Shown here piece by piece: positions 41,012 to 50,742 of a DNA stretch of 61,693 bases. The number at the start of each line of letters is the position of its first letter. The stretch's first letter is position 1. Source of the stretch: CAWUKT01 sp963923035 (GTDB lineage Bacteria; Bacteroidota; Bacteroidia; J057; JADKCL01); the NCBI GenBank assembly GCA_963923035.1, contig CAWUKT010000038.1:1-61693 (forward strand), written 5' to 3'. The position numbers were made by a program, and so were the translations under genes. The notes under the pieces are model-generated. The model was not told the origin of the DNA, made no database searches, and was given only the letters and a program-made list of their open reading frames with translations.

Positions 41012-43369
41012 TTAGAACGCCAGGACCTTGAATTCGGTCCGTCGGTTCAACTGCTTGTTCTCTTTGGTATCGTTCGGAGCGATCGGCTCCTTCTCGCCGT
41101 AGCCCTTTGCCACGAGGCGGTCTTCCGCGATTCCGGCATCGAGGAGGTAATCGACGACGCTCTGGGAACGCGCCTGGCTCAGGCGCTGATTGTAGCTGTC
41201 GCTGCCATCGCTGTCGGTATGGCCCCCGATCTCGACCACTAGGGTCGGGTTCTCTTCCATGATCTGGATCAGGCGGTCCAATTCCGCCACCGATTCGTCG
41301 CGCAGGGTCGCCTTGGCCACATCGTAGTAGATGTTCTTCAGGACGATTTTCATGCCCACATAGAACTTCACCAGCTCAATGTCCTGCTCCACCCCACTGT
41401 CCACGTCGGCTTCGGTCACTTCAATGCCCTCGATGAAGTTGTACATATAGCCCTTCTTGTTGCCGGACATATTGTAAATCCCGAAAGGCACGTCGCAGGC
41501 CTCATAATACCCTTTGTCGTCGCTCTGGGCCTGCTTGATGATATTGCCGTCCTTGTCCAGCACCTTTACCGTCGCGCCGGGAATCTTTTCCCGCGATTTC
41601 TCCTCGATCACATAGCCCTTGATGCAGGCAGTGGTCTTGGGCTTGATTTTTTGCAGTTCAAAGTTCCGCTCGACGCCCTGGGGATAGTCGTTGGGATAGA
41701 GCGAAACGAGGGCGATTTTTTCATTGTACTCCTCCATTGTCACCAACATCTCGTAATTGGTACCGAAGGGCAATACCGTCTCGTAGCGGCCCTGGGCATC
41801 GGCGACGAGGTTCTTGACCACCGTGCCATTCTTGTCCTTGATCTGGAGGTTGGAGCCGGGCAAAGGATCGCGGGTCTCGATGTCGATCACGCGTCCGTAG
41901 AGCTTGGTCTCTTTGATTTTCTCGAGGATCGCGTCTTTCCGCAGGCCCTCTTTTCCCACGCTCTCCGGCAAATCAAAGGGCTCGCTGAACTTGGGATAGC
42001 CGCGGGCCTTGGCCTGGAGGGAATAGCCGGTGCCGAAGGGCAGGTCACAGAACTTGAACTTTCCGTCGGGCTTGGTCTTGATGCTTTTCATGGAAAAGCC
42101 GTCTTCGCCTACAATCGCCACAATGGCTTGCAGCGGTTCGCCCGTGTCCTTGTCCTTGGCGATTCCATAGACGCAGGTGGACACCAGGGGACCTTCCGGA
42201 TCGACGGAGGCATTCCGGTGGATATTGATCTTGTCGTCCTTGATGGAGGCAGTGGCAATGTCCAAATCCTTGTCGCCGTCGAAGTCGGCGGATACAATGG
42301 CCGAGTTCCAGTTGCCGGAGGTGATTTTGTTCTTTTCGCCGAATTTACCCGTACCGTCGTTGATGTGGACGTTGATCACTTCGTCGCGGGTGGAGGCCGT
42401 CACGATGTCGATGTCGCCATCAAGGTCGAAGTCGGCGCAGACAAGGTCAAAGTTGTAGTCGCCGGATTCGATGATCTGGGGCCGCTCGTACTGCATATTG
42501 GCCTTGGTGAGGAAGACCGAGAGTTTGTTGGTGGAATAGGAAGCGCCACAAACGTCGGGATAGCCGTCTTTGTTGAAGTCCCCTACTCCAATGCCCCAAA
42601 TGGCGCCATCGCCCAGCAGGTATTTCTTCGGCTCAAACTGCCCCTGGCCTTTGCCGAGCAGGTAGTTGATTTCCCGGTTGTCGGTTCCGACGATCAGGTC
42701 CGGAATCCCGTCCTTGTTGAGGTCGTCCACGAGGACCGAACGCGGCTTCATGGTGGTTGGCAGGGATTTAGCGCCGGCGAAATTGCCGTTGCCGTCGCCG
42801 AAGTGGAGGTTCACCTTGTGGTTCATGTTGGTGACCGTGACCAGATCCAAATTGCCGTCCTGGTTGACGTCGGCGGTGGTGATATCATGGGGAAAACCGC
42901 CACCGGCGGGGATGGATTTCTTGGGCAGGTAACCGCCCGCGCCATCCGCGAGGAGGACGTTGACCTTCATGTCCTTGACGGATACCGAAGCAATATCCAG
43001 GTTGCCGTCCTTGTTGAAGTCACCGGTGATGACAGCCCGGTTGTAAGGGCCGCCGCGGAACTGGCGCTTCTTGGAAAAGTCGCCTTTGCCGTTGTTGTAG
43101 TGGACGTTGATCATGCCGTCCAGATTCGAGGACGACACCAGGTCGATGTCCCCATCCTTGTCCATGTCACCCGTGGCAATGCCCCAGTTTTCCTTGCCCG
43201 AGCCATAGGGATGCTTGGGGACAAAAACGGTATGGGAAATGAAAATGGTGCTGTCTTCTCCGGAGCGGTTGGCGACCTGGGCCGAGACGGAGGACGCCCC
43301 CCAACAAGAGAAGAGGATCAGGACAAAAGCAAATCGGTACGCAATCAATCGTAGGTATACAGGGTTCAT
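41012..43369 (-). CDS. FG-GAP propeller - carboxypeptidase-regulatory - OmpA fusion protein
   Basis: The protein is 785 aa from the ATG at 43369 (the TTG two codons upstream is less likely). A signal peptide ends near residue 32. FG-GAP/VCBS repeats at about 45-390 contain DKDGDIDLVSSSN and NKDGNLDIASVSV lines, a propeller signature. Two or three carboxypeptidase-regulatory-like beta domains follow (CVYGIAKDKDTGEPLQAIVA; LYGRVIDIETRDPLPGSNLQ; CIKGYVIEEKSREKIPGAT). An OmpA C-terminal domain covers about 680-783 (IGGHTDSDGSDSYNQRLSQA), with the Asp and Arg that bind peptidoglycan. The order propeller-CRD-OmpA matches PorE, but without TPRs and with FG-GAP instead of PD40. It is predicted to be anchored to peptidoglycan. 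Confidence 0.88.
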   Translation of the reverse strand: MNPVYLRLIAYRFAFVLILFSCWGASSVSAQVANRSGEDSTIFISHTVFVPKHPYGSGKENWGIATGDMDKDGDIDLVSSSNLDGMINVHYNNGKGDFSKKRQFRGGPYNRAVITGDFNKDGNLDIASVSVKDMKVNVLLADGAGGYLPKKSIPAGGGFPHDITTADVNQDGNLDLVTVTNMNHKVNLHFGDGNGNFAGAKSLPTTMKPRSVLVDDLNKDGIPDLIVGTDNREINYLLGKGQGQFEPKKYLLGDGAIWGIGVGDFNKDGYPDVCGASYSTNKLSVFLTKANMQYERPQIIESGDYNFDLVCADFDLDGDIDIVTASTRDEVINVHINDGTGKFGEKNKITSGNWNSAIVSADFDGDKDLDIATASIKDDKINIHRNASVDPEGPLVSTCVYGIAKDKDTGEPLQAIVAIVGEDGFSMKSIKTKPDGKFKFCDLPFGTGYSLQAKARGYPKFSEPFDLPESVGKEGLRKDAILEKIKETKLYGRVIDIETRDPLPGSNLQIKDKNGTVVKNLVADAQGRYETVLPFGTNYEMLVTMEEYNEKIALVSLYPNDYPQGVERNFELQKIKPKTTACIKGYVIEEKSREKIPGATVKVLDKDGNIIKQAQSDDKGYYEACDVPFGIYNMSGNKKGYMYNFIEGIEVTEADVDSGVEQDIELVKFYVGMKIVLKNIYYDVAKATLRDESVAELDRLIQIMEENPTLVVEIGGHTDSDGSDSYNQRLSQARSQSVVDYLLDAGIAEDRLVAKGYGEKEPIAPNDTKENKQLNRRTEFKVLAF

Positions 43370-43469
43370 GGGCAAAAATGTGTAGTAAATTGGATCTAGC
43401 AGGTTTTCACCGTGTAAAAGTAAGATTTTATGGATAAAAACCGGAATCTAAATTGTGTCTCCATCGTAC

Positions 43470-44228
43470 ATGAAAACCATGCGGAAGTTCTTCATACTGA
43501 TCGGGATACTGGCAGCCACAGGCAGTGCCTTCGCCCAATTTGATACCGGGAAGCTGCAATTGCGCTTCGGGTATAACCTACACAATGCTCATGCCAAACA
43601 TTTCAATCACCTGGTCACGGCCTTCAACAACAACCGCTACCCCCACCTGATCCAGGAGAATATGGGCTCGGTGAATTTCCAGCGGGGCACGGTCTTCGGT
43701 GCCCTGTATGAATTCAACGAGAACCTTTATTTCCACGCCCACTTCAAGACGCGGCGCCAGCTGATCGAGACGCAGTACGTCGATCCGGATTGGTACCGGA
43801 AGTACCTCTTCCGGGCGCATACTTTGGAAGCTGGGGTCACAATCCCCGTCGGGACGGAGGGCCGGGTGCGCCACCTCGTCGGTGGCGGCGTCCTCATTGG
43901 CATCCAGAGTGCCTATACCGATTGGACGGAGGAAGGCGGTGCGGCCCAGGGCAAGGACATGCTCAATATTGACCACAGCGAGATCTTTGGGTTTTCGATT
44001 TCATACGAGGCGCAGATCGTGCTCCACGATCAATTCCGCGTCTTCATCCGCCCCGTCGCCCAGTACGCATTGCCCTCCGACCTCCGCAACCTCAACCAGT
44101 TCATGAACCCGGTCGTGGTCGAAGGCGAAGTGAGCTATCCGGAGGGAGAAGGCCCCACCTACGACAAGGGTAGCCTCAATGGGTTCGGAATTGAAGCGGG
44201 ATTGCTATTTGTCCTGCCCTCTCTGTAA
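43470..44228 (+). CDS. outer-membrane beta-barrel protein, unknown function
   Basis: The protein is 252 aa from the ATG at 43470 (MKTMRKFFILIGILAATGSAFAQ). Alternating aromatic-ended strands (NLYFHAHFKTRRQLIETQ, RHLVGGGVLIGIQSA, FGFSISYEAQIVLHDQFRVFI) suggest a small barrel, and the C-terminus ends GFGIEAGLLFVLPSL. No specific family. It is adjacent to a small membrane protein gene 8 bp downstream, so the two are likely co-transcribed, and it is divergent from the FG-GAP/OmpA gene. Confidence 0.75.
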   Translation: MKTMRKFFILIGILAATGSAFAQFDTGKLQLRFGYNLHNAHAKHFNHLVTAFNNNRYPHLIQENMGSVNFQRGTVFGALYEFNENLYFHAHFKTRRQLIETQYVDPDWYRKYLFRAHTLEAGVTIPVGTEGRVRHLVGGGVLIGIQSAYTDWTEEGGAAQGKDMLNIDHSEIFGFSISYEAQIVLHDQFRVFIRPVAQYALPSDLRNLNQFMNPVVVEGEVSYPEGEGPTYDKGSLNGFGIEAGLLFVLPSL

Positions 44229-44236
44229 CTTGCGGC

Positions 44237-44635
44237 ATGGACAACAAATTGTTGCGGAGATTCGGGTTCATTGTGATTGGCAGTTTCGCTGTCTTCAACC
44301 TCTTCACGCTGCTGACCTTCGACATGTCGCTCGTCGGCACGCCTAAGTACGGGCCCTATTCCATCTTCGCTTCGAAAGAAATCTTCTACGCCTACCATAT
44401 CTGGGGAATTATCATCCCAATCGTCACCATTTACGCGATCATCAAGGAGACCCGGATGCTGTTTTTCATTTCCCTGCTCCTTCTCCTCGTCCTCCAATTC
44501 TATCCGGTCTTCACTTCCGGCCCGGGCGATATTGCCAGGGGCAAAGAGATCATGGAAGAACAAGCTCGCCAGGACAGCCTGGCCCGGGAGGATTCGTTGA
44601 AAGCCTTGCAGGACACCACTTCTACCCAGCCCTGA
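44237..44635 (+). CDS. small inner-membrane protein, unknown function
   Basis: The protein is 132 aa. Three hydrophobic segments are visible at about 10-32, 50-70 and 75-95 (FIVIGSFAVFNLFTLLTF; GIIIPIVTIYAII; LFFISLLLLLVLQFYP). The C-terminal 40 residues are charged (MEEQARQDSLAREDSLKAL), likely a short helical tail. It begins 8 bp after the barrel gene. No family recognised. Confidence 0.72.
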   Translation: MDNKLLRRFGFIVIGSFAVFNLFTLLTFDMSLVGTPKYGPYSIFASKEIFYAYHIWGIIIPIVTIYAIIKETRMLFFISLLLLLVLQFYPVFTSGPGDIARGKEIMEEQARQDSLAREDSLKALQDTTSTQP

Positions 44636-44793
44636 CCCATTCCACAATTCTTCCCTAAGAAAAAGCGCCCATTCACTGATCGGATGGCGAGATACACCGA
44701 GTATTCCCTTCAGGTCTTGATTGCTATTCTATTTTGCCGCTGAAGTTCAATTTGTTTTTCAGTACCACATTCTCAATCAAGACAACAATCAAG

Positions 44794-46104
44794 ATGCGTA
44801 AATTATTACTTGCAGTGCTGGCCACAGTACTGTTCACTGGCCATGCCGATTATCTGATGGCCCAGCCGGAACTCAATTCCTGGCTCCTCAATACCGATGG
44901 GTCTACTGGCACGTACTACGAAAACATCGGTACTCCCCCTAATCCCAACTATATTCTCCAAACTACGAGCGACTCGGCGAATATCCTCCAGATCTGCTAT
45001 ACAGCGGATACGGTATGGATTCGGGCAAATGGCATGACTACCGAGATGGGACCTTATGGCAACCCTGGTATGCCTACCGCTCAGAATTGGGTCTGGAACA
45101 TGCCCCGTAACCCCAATGTTTCCACCAACAATGAAGGGGTTCCCAATGTGGATGCGATTGGTTTTCTGATCAATGGGGTTCCCATTTTTGGCAAGGGGGA
45201 TGCGACGTCCTGGGACAATGGACAACAGGCCAATGATTTTATGGGGCAAGGAATCTGGAATGGCGATGCCTGGTATTCGGAAGGGTTCACGCTGGACACT
45301 GTCTTCGGCGCCCATCCGACCCAGGATGGATAGTACCATTCCCACGCCACCCCGGGCAAATTGTACGATTTTCCTTCCAGCTCTCACAGCCCCATCATCG
45401 GATGGGCCTTTGATGGGTACCCGATCTACGGTCCTTTCGGCTATTCTGATCCGAACAACGCCAACAGTGCCATCAAGCAAATGATGTCCAGTTATCAACT
45501 GCGCAATATCACCGACCGCACTACGCTCCCGGATGGCACCAACCTGATGGCGAACCAGTACGGTCCCTCGGTCGATGCGACGTATCCCCTGGGCGTCTAC
45601 AATGAAGACTACGAATACGTGGCCTCCTCGGGCGACCTCGATGAGCACAATGGCCGCTTTTGTGTGACCCCTGATTATCCCCAGGGCACCTATGCCTATT
45701 TCGTCACCGCGGACAACGCAGGCGAACCGGCCTATCCTTATTATATAGGTGACACCTATTACGGCGACCCGGACATCCGCAACCTGGTCAAGTTCGCCAA
45801 CGTCAATTTCCCGACTACCGGTGTGAACTGCGTCAGCAATACGCCCACCGCCGTCCTGGAACTGGATGCCAACGACCTCCGCATTTTCCCGAATCCTGCC
45901 CATAGCATGTTCCGGGTGGAAATGGACCAGGAAGCCATTGAAGGCATTGTCATCCGGGACATTCAAGGTCGGGTAGTCTGGAACCAAAGCAATCTCCAGG
46001 TCCACTCTACCGAAATCCGGACGGACACCTGGGCGGAAGGCATGTACTACGTGACGGTCCTGAGCCAGGAACAACAGTTTACCCATAAACTCTTGGTCCA
46101 CTAA
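44794..46104 (+). pseudogene. YHYH domain protein with T9SS sorting domain, interrupted by an in-frame TAG
   Basis: Start ATG 44794 (MRKLLLAVLATVLFTGHADYL). The reading frame is continuous to 46104 except for a TAG at 45331-45333, just before YHSHATPGKLYDF, the family-naming motif. Upstream and downstream halves are in the same frame and both fit the YHYH family (QTTSDSANILQIC, MPRNPNVSTNNEGVPN, then SPIIGWAFDGYPIYGPFGY). A type A sorting domain ends it (LRIFPNPAHSMFRVEM to EGMYYVTVLSQEQ). The codon is one base from TAC, CAG or GAG. Either a nonsense mutation, readthrough, or a sequence error. Confidence 0.8.
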
Positions 46105-46107
46105 GAT

Positions 46108-47697
46108 ATGAAGCAGCTGTCCCTCCTCCTTCTTTTGCTCGGAGGCGCCTTGCTGGGCGCTCAAACTCCGGGCACTCTGGATCTTTCATTCGGAACCGAC
46201 GGAAAAACGGTACTGAACATCGACGGTTCCGACCTGGTCTATGCACTGGATCGGGACAGCAGCGACGCACTTTACCTTGCCGGATATACCCTGAATTACA
46301 ACAACGGGGTAGACCAGGACTTTCTCTTGGTGAAATTGGGGCCGGACGGCCTGCCTGATCCCAGCTTTGGGACCGGCGGGGTCGTCCGGTCCGATTTTCC
46401 CGGCTATCCCAATGCCCGCCTGAAGGACATCGCAGTCTTCCACGACCGCATTTATGCCCTTGGAGAGGCCAATGCGCCGACTTCGGTCGATACCCAGGCG
46501 GTGTTCATTGGAAAATGGACCCTGGACGGCCAGCTGGATACCACCTTCGGTCAGCAGGGCTATTACCACGAACATTACCGCAAGCCCACCGCTGAAGCCG
46601 GACAACTGAAAGTTCTTCCCGACGGCCGTCTCCTCCTGATGGGCAGCACCCTCGACACGTTTGCGTTCCATACCGATCTGCCCCTGTGGGTGCGCCTGCA
46701 TCCCAATGGCGTCCCGGACAGCACGTTTGGTGGGACCGGCCGGGTCATCTGGAATTTCACCTATGGCATCAATCCCGCCAAGGTGCTCCATACGGACGGC
46801 GCGCGCGGCATGGGCATCTGTGTGACGGAGGACCGCTACCTGATGGGCGGTTACTATTACGAAAGCAATTATGCGAAGGGCATTCTGATCGCGGTGGATA
46901 CCCTGGGACAGGCCGACATGGGTTTCGGGACGAATGGCGTGCAGGTCGTCGATTTGAGAGCGGGCAATGACAATGGCATCACGGATATCCTGTGGGACGG
47001 CGAACAATACTGGCTGGGCGGCATCGCGACGTCGTATTTTGGGGGCGAAGACATGGCAATCCTGCGCATGAGTGCCGACGGCAGCGAGATCGATTATGAA
47101 CCGGCGGACTTTGACCGCTATGAAGACCGGTTGCAGGACTTCCTGCTGGACCAGGACACGCAGGTGGTCTATGTCGGGTATTCGTGGGACCGGAGCCACA
47201 GTGGATTGGGCTACGAATCGGATGCATTTGCGGCCGGGGTCCGGTATTCGGACGGTAGCCAGGCGCTGGGCTTCGGGGACCAGGGCCAGGCGTGGCTGCC
47301 ATTGGGCCTTCCCAATGATCAAAGCGGGGCCAACGCCGTCGTCCAGCAATCGGATGGCTCCCTGGTCGTCGCGGGCTTTCGCAACGATAGCTCCGCAACT
47401 AATTTCTCGGATATTGTGGTGGTCCGGCTTCACCACGGAAAGCTGGTGGGCCAGGCCGAGCCAAATCCGGAACCGCTCCCCTCCTTCCGGGTATACCCGA
47501 ATCCGGTTTCGGAAGTGCTGTACCTACCCGACCTGGGCCAGGAAGAGGTCAAATTCATCAATGCCTGGGGCCAGGTGATTTGGCAGGGGATTCCGCCTCA
47601 GGGACAACTGTCCGTCCAAGATTTCCCCGCGGGGGCCTATTGGATTTGGGTGGCAGGAAAAGGCAGTCGGCGGGTAATTGTTCAGCCCTCGCATTGA
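46108..47697 (+). CDS. delta-60 repeat protein with T9SS sorting domain
   Basis: The protein is 529 aa with a signal peptide MKQLSLLLLLLGGALLGAQ. Delta-60 repeats recur through residues 20-440, each with DxSFGTxGxV (LDLSFGTDGKTV, PDPSFGTGGVV, LDTTFGQQGY, PDSTFGGTGRV). The last 80 residues (FRVYPNPVSEVLYLPD to GAYWIWVAGKG) form a type A sorting domain. It begins 3 bp after the YHYH frame ends and is probably in the same operon. A short hairpin with a T run at its stop may terminate it. The function of delta-60 proteins is unknown. Confidence 0.85.
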   Translation: MKQLSLLLLLLGGALLGAQTPGTLDLSFGTDGKTVLNIDGSDLVYALDRDSSDALYLAGYTLNYNNGVDQDFLLVKLGPDGLPDPSFGTGGVVRSDFPGYPNARLKDIAVFHDRIYALGEANAPTSVDTQAVFIGKWTLDGQLDTTFGQQGYYHEHYRKPTAEAGQLKVLPDGRLLLMGSTLDTFAFHTDLPLWVRLHPNGVPDSTFGGTGRVIWNFTYGINPAKVLHTDGARGMGICVTEDRYLMGGYYYESNYAKGILIAVDTLGQADMGFGTNGVQVVDLRAGNDNGITDILWDGEQYWLGGIATSYFGGEDMAILRMSADGSEIDYEPADFDRYEDRLQDFLLDQDTQVVYVGYSWDRSHSGLGYESDAFAAGVRYSDGSQALGFGDQGQAWLPLGLPNDQSGANAVVQQSDGSLVVAGFRNDSSATNFSDIVVVRLHHGKLVGQAEPNPEPLPSFRVYPNPVSEVLYLPDLGQEEVKFINAWGQVIWQGIPPQGQLSVQDFPAGAYWIWVAGKGSRRVIVQPSH

Positions 47698-47706
47698 GGC
47701 TTTTTT
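47684..47706 (+). terminator. possible terminator overlapping the stop of the delta-60 gene
   Basis: GCCCTC, loop GCATT, GAGGC followed by six T. The stem is short and has one bulge, and includes the TGA stop. Confidence 0.45.
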
Positions 47707-48327
47707 CCCAGCAACACACCTTCCCAAATAAAATTCTGCCTTCTGCTCCTACCTCAACCCATTGGGGCCAGATTTGAAATTATCTCTAAATATTCTTAGG
47801 AAGTCCTGGCCTTTTGGTAAGCTGGCTTAGCTCAAAGTGAAGCCAGCTTGCCTTCAAGATAGGCTGGCTTGCCTCGAACCGAAGCCAGCTCACCTCCCAG
47901 CTAAGCTGGCTCGCCCAAGAGTGAAGCCTCCTTGCGTCATTGGACAGCCAGCTGGTGGGGATTTGAAGCGGGCCCATGTAGCATACGGGCTGACTTCTAT
48001 CGGAAGGACTTGGCCTTCTTTAGCTGGTCTCCGTTTTTCATTTTCCCCCATGAATTACGGCCTTTTTGCTTCTTGGTAGCGATTGGCTTGCCTGCTGTTT
48101 CCATTCTCCTTTCCCCTCTCCTTTCCTCCTTCAAAACCCACTCAACTGTCCGGCAAAAGAAAGTTTCCCGATGGATTCGGCATGGATATCTCCGGCATTC
48201 GTCGTATTTTATATTCGATTCGTTGACGGGAAGCAAAGAATCGTTGACTGTCGAAGCAATATTCTGGTTAGGTCGGGGGGAAAAGGCGGGATCAATCGTT
48301 TGGATATAAAGTAGTAAACGCAGGTCT
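47698..48327. other. 630-bp intergenic region with 21-bp repeats
   Basis: No gene seen. The 21-bp minisatellite is listed separately. The open frames here simply translate the repeat as heptads on both strands. The rest (48000-48327) is AT-rich leader before the aminotransferase-fold gene, with no RNA gene recognised. Confidence 0.5.
47819..47965. repeat. 21-bp tandem repeat with units of alternating orientation
   Basis: Seven consecutive 21-bp units start at 47819, 47840, 47861, 47882, 47903, 47924 and 47945. Units begin AAGCTGGCTT, AAGCCAGCTT, AGGCTGGCTT, AAGCCAGCTC, AAGCTGGCTC, then more degenerate AAGCCTCCTT and CAGCCAGCTG. AAGCCAGCTT is the reverse complement of AAGCTGGCTT, so neighbouring units are approximately inverted and could pair into hairpins. 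The 21-bp period keeps any reading frame open, creating spurious heptad ORFs. Function unknown. Confidence 0.85.
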
Positions 48328-49818
48328 ATGGAAACAACAGCCACCTTGGAGGCCTATTTTCAGCAATTCCGGGACGGAATCATCGGACAGCAGCACCGGA
48401 TTCCGGTGGCGGGGGGTAGGACTTTGCCGCTGCTCTATGCCGATTGGATTGCGAGTGGACGCTCCTACGGGCCGATTGAGGACCGCATCCAGCAGGATTT
48501 GCTTCCCCTGGTGGCCAATACGCATACCGATACGAATTCGACGGGGAGTGCCATGACCCACGCCTACTGGGTCGCCCAACAGAAGATCAAGCAGCATGTC
48601 CATGCGGGGCCGGAAGATGTGATCATCACGGCCGGCTCGGGCATGACCCGCGTGGTGAATAAGTTTCAGCGGTTGTTGGGGATGAAGGAAAATGTGCGGA
48701 AACGGCGGCTCCTGCCGCCTGCCCTGCGTCCGGTCGTATTTGTGAGCCACATGGAGCACCACAGCAACCATACCAGCTGGCTGGAAACTTCGGCGACAGT
48801 GGAAATCATCCGTCCGGCACCGAGTGGCCGGGTCGACTTCTACCATTTGCGGGACCTCCTGCAAAAGTACCGCGACTGCCCGCAGAAGATTGCTTCGGTC
48901 ACGGCCTGCTCGAATGTGACGGGCATCCAGACCGATTACAAGGAGATCGCCCAGATCATGCACGAAGCCGGGGGCTATTGCTTTGTGGATTTTGCGTGTT
49001 CGGCGCCGTATGTGGACATCGACATGCATCCGGATGAGGAAGGCGCCCATTTGGATGCGATCTTTTTCTCGCCGCACAAGTTCCTGGGCGGGCCCGGCTC
49101 GACCGGCGTCCTTGTCTTCAACCGGAACCTCTACCAACTGGATTGTCCGGACCAACCGGGCGGGGGCACGGTCGTTTGGACGGGGCCGTTTGGGCCCCAC
49201 CAGTATTTCGAGGACATCGAAACCCGTGAAGACGGGGGCACTCCAGCCTTTTTGCAAACGATCCGGGCAGCGATGGCCATGTCCCTGAAAGAAAAAATGG
49301 GCACGGCCATGATCCACGCGCGGGAGCGTGAGTTGCTCCATCGGCTGTGGGATCAATTGGAGGCCATTCCCAACCTGCATATCCTGGCTCCGGACCGCAA
49401 AGACCGCTTGGGCGTTATTTCCTTTTACCTCGATGGACTTCACCATTCCCTTGGGGTCCGTATGCTAAACGATCAATTCGGCATTCAGGTGCGCGGCGGT
49501 TGTTCCTGCGCGGGTACCTACGGTCATTATTTGTTCGATTTGGACGAAGAGGAATCCGCGACGATTGGAGAACAGGTATTGCAGGGAGACCATAGCCTGA
49601 AGCCCGGCTGGATCCGCGTTTCTTTGCATCCGACGATGACGGATGAAGAGGTAGACTTTATTGGGGAGAGCATCCGGGTCCTGGCCCAGCGCTTCCACGA
49701 ATGGCTGCCCGATTACCAATTTGATCCTTCCTGTATGGACCTGACTTCGCCCCACGAGGAGCTGGATGCGGACCTCAAGCGCCGGGTGGAAGATGCGATT
49801 CATTTTCCTTGCTCCTGA
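48328..49818 (+). CDS. class V aminotransferase-fold PLP enzyme (cysteine desulfurase-like)
   Basis: The protein is 496 aa. The PLP lysine is in FFSPHKFLGGPGSTG near residue 251, with Asp in GGYCFVDFACSAPYVD 30 residues earlier. HMEHHSNHTSW and a GGTVVWTGPFGP loop fit the class V (SufS/Csd-like) fold. RGGCSCAGTYGHYL near 391-404 is a Cys-containing loop seen in this subfamily. The enzyme class includes cysteine desulfurases and selenocysteine lyases; the exact substrate is not clear. It is cytoplasmic, about 90 residues longer than SufS, and stands alone. Confidence 0.85.
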   Translation: METTATLEAYFQQFRDGIIGQQHRIPVAGGRTLPLLYADWIASGRSYGPIEDRIQQDLLPLVANTHTDTNSTGSAMTHAYWVAQQKIKQHVHAGPEDVIITAGSGMTRVVNKFQRLLGMKENVRKRRLLPPALRPVVFVSHMEHHSNHTSWLETSATVEIIRPAPSGRVDFYHLRDLLQKYRDCPQKIASVTACSNVTGIQTDYKEIAQIMHEAGGYCFVDFACSAPYVDIDMHPDEEGAHLDAIFFSPHKFLGGPGSTGVLVFNRNLYQLDCPDQPGGGTVVWTGPFGPHQYFEDIETREDGGTPAFLQTIRAAMAMSLKEKMGTAMIHARERELLHRLWDQLEAIPNLHILAPDRKDRLGVISFYLDGLHHSLGVRMLNDQFGIQVRGGCSCAGTYGHYLFDLDEEESATIGEQVLQGDHSLKPGWIRVSLHPTMTDEEVDFIGESIRVLAQRFHEWLPDYQFDPSCMDLTSPHEELDADLKRRVEDAIHFPCS

Positions 49819-49989
49819 AAAATGAATTCCAGCAATGGTTAATTCAAGGCATCCTAACCAATTATAAGTCAATCTACCACACTCAATTCGTTCGTGCTAA
49901 GAGACACCTGAGTCGGCGTGGAGAATTCGTGGCCTTGCCCCTTGTCCAATCCGCCCTTTTGACCTATTTTCGGAGTGAATCCAAAATCT

Positions 49990-50628
49990 ATGCGTCGACT
50001 CCTGTTGGTCCTGGCTCTGATGGTGGGGTTTGGGGCGCAGGCCCAGACCTTGGGAGAACCGTCCCGCAATGCCAGTGAAGGATGGACCGCCAAACTCAAT
50101 CCCCTTAGTGTTTTGATGCTGACCCTGAACGGGGCCGTCGAATATGCCCTCGGAGACAATATGAGTGTCCAGGGCGGCGCATTTCTGGGGGGAGTTCCCC
50201 AGGCCGTTTCCCCGAGCAACAATACCTTGCGGTGGTGGGGATTGACGGGCGAATGGCGGTTTTACCCGCAAGGGCGGGGCATGGACGGCTATTACCTCGC
50301 GCCTTACCTACGGTACCGCCGGGTCCGGAGCCGCTTCAATGGCGCGGCCTATGACCCGGATGTCCAGGCGAACCGAACTGCCGAGATCAAGGAGCGCATC
50401 AATGATTTTGGCGGCGGGGCACTGTTGGGACGGCAGTGGGTATTTGAAAGTGCCGTCTCCCTCGACCTGTTCGCCGGGCCAATGTTTACCCGCGCCAGCA
50501 ACCGGCCTTCCATCACCTGCGAATCCTGCGATGGGGACGAGCAAATGGTCGAAAGTGTGGTTCCGGTGGAATTGGGCGGATTGGGAATCCGGGCCGGCCT
50601 GACCCTTGGTTTTCACCGCAATCCCTAA
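49990..50628 (+). CDS. outer-membrane beta-barrel, DUF3575-like
   Basis: The protein is 212 aa from the ATG at 49990 (MRRLLLVLALMVGFGAQAQ). LNPLSVLMLTLNGAVEYAL, GLTGEWRFYPQGRGMDGYYLAPYLRYRRV and FGGGALLGRQWVFESAVSLDLFAGP are barrel strands like those of DUF3575 proteins. The C-terminus ends RAGLTLGFHRNP. Possible porin-like or surface role; no known specific function. The in-frame GTG at 49975 adds only five residues and is disfavoured. Confidence 0.75.
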   Translation: MRRLLLVLALMVGFGAQAQTLGEPSRNASEGWTAKLNPLSVLMLTLNGAVEYALGDNMSVQGGAFLGGVPQAVSPSNNTLRWWGLTGEWRFYPQGRGMDGYYLAPYLRYRRVRSRFNGAAYDPDVQANRTAEIKERINDFGGGALLGRQWVFESAVSLDLFAGPMFTRASNRPSITCESCDGDEQMVESVVPVELGGLGIRAGLTLGFHRNP

Positions 50629-50742
50629 TTTTTTCTCCCATCTCATCCATTTCCCTTCTCCCTTCGTAAATCTGTCGTTCGTCTAATCTTTGACGGTCTA
50701 CCGAAGCGGTAGCTATTTATCTTTGTCCCAGACTTAATCTCC

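Noticed and set aside
41651..43354. Long plus-strand frame opposite the FG-GAP/OmpA gene
   Set aside because: Val/Gly/Asp-rich mirror of acidic calcium-loop repeats; antisense shadow.
47819..47965. CRISPR array
   Set aside because: Units are contiguous without spacers and alternate in orientation; no cas genes.
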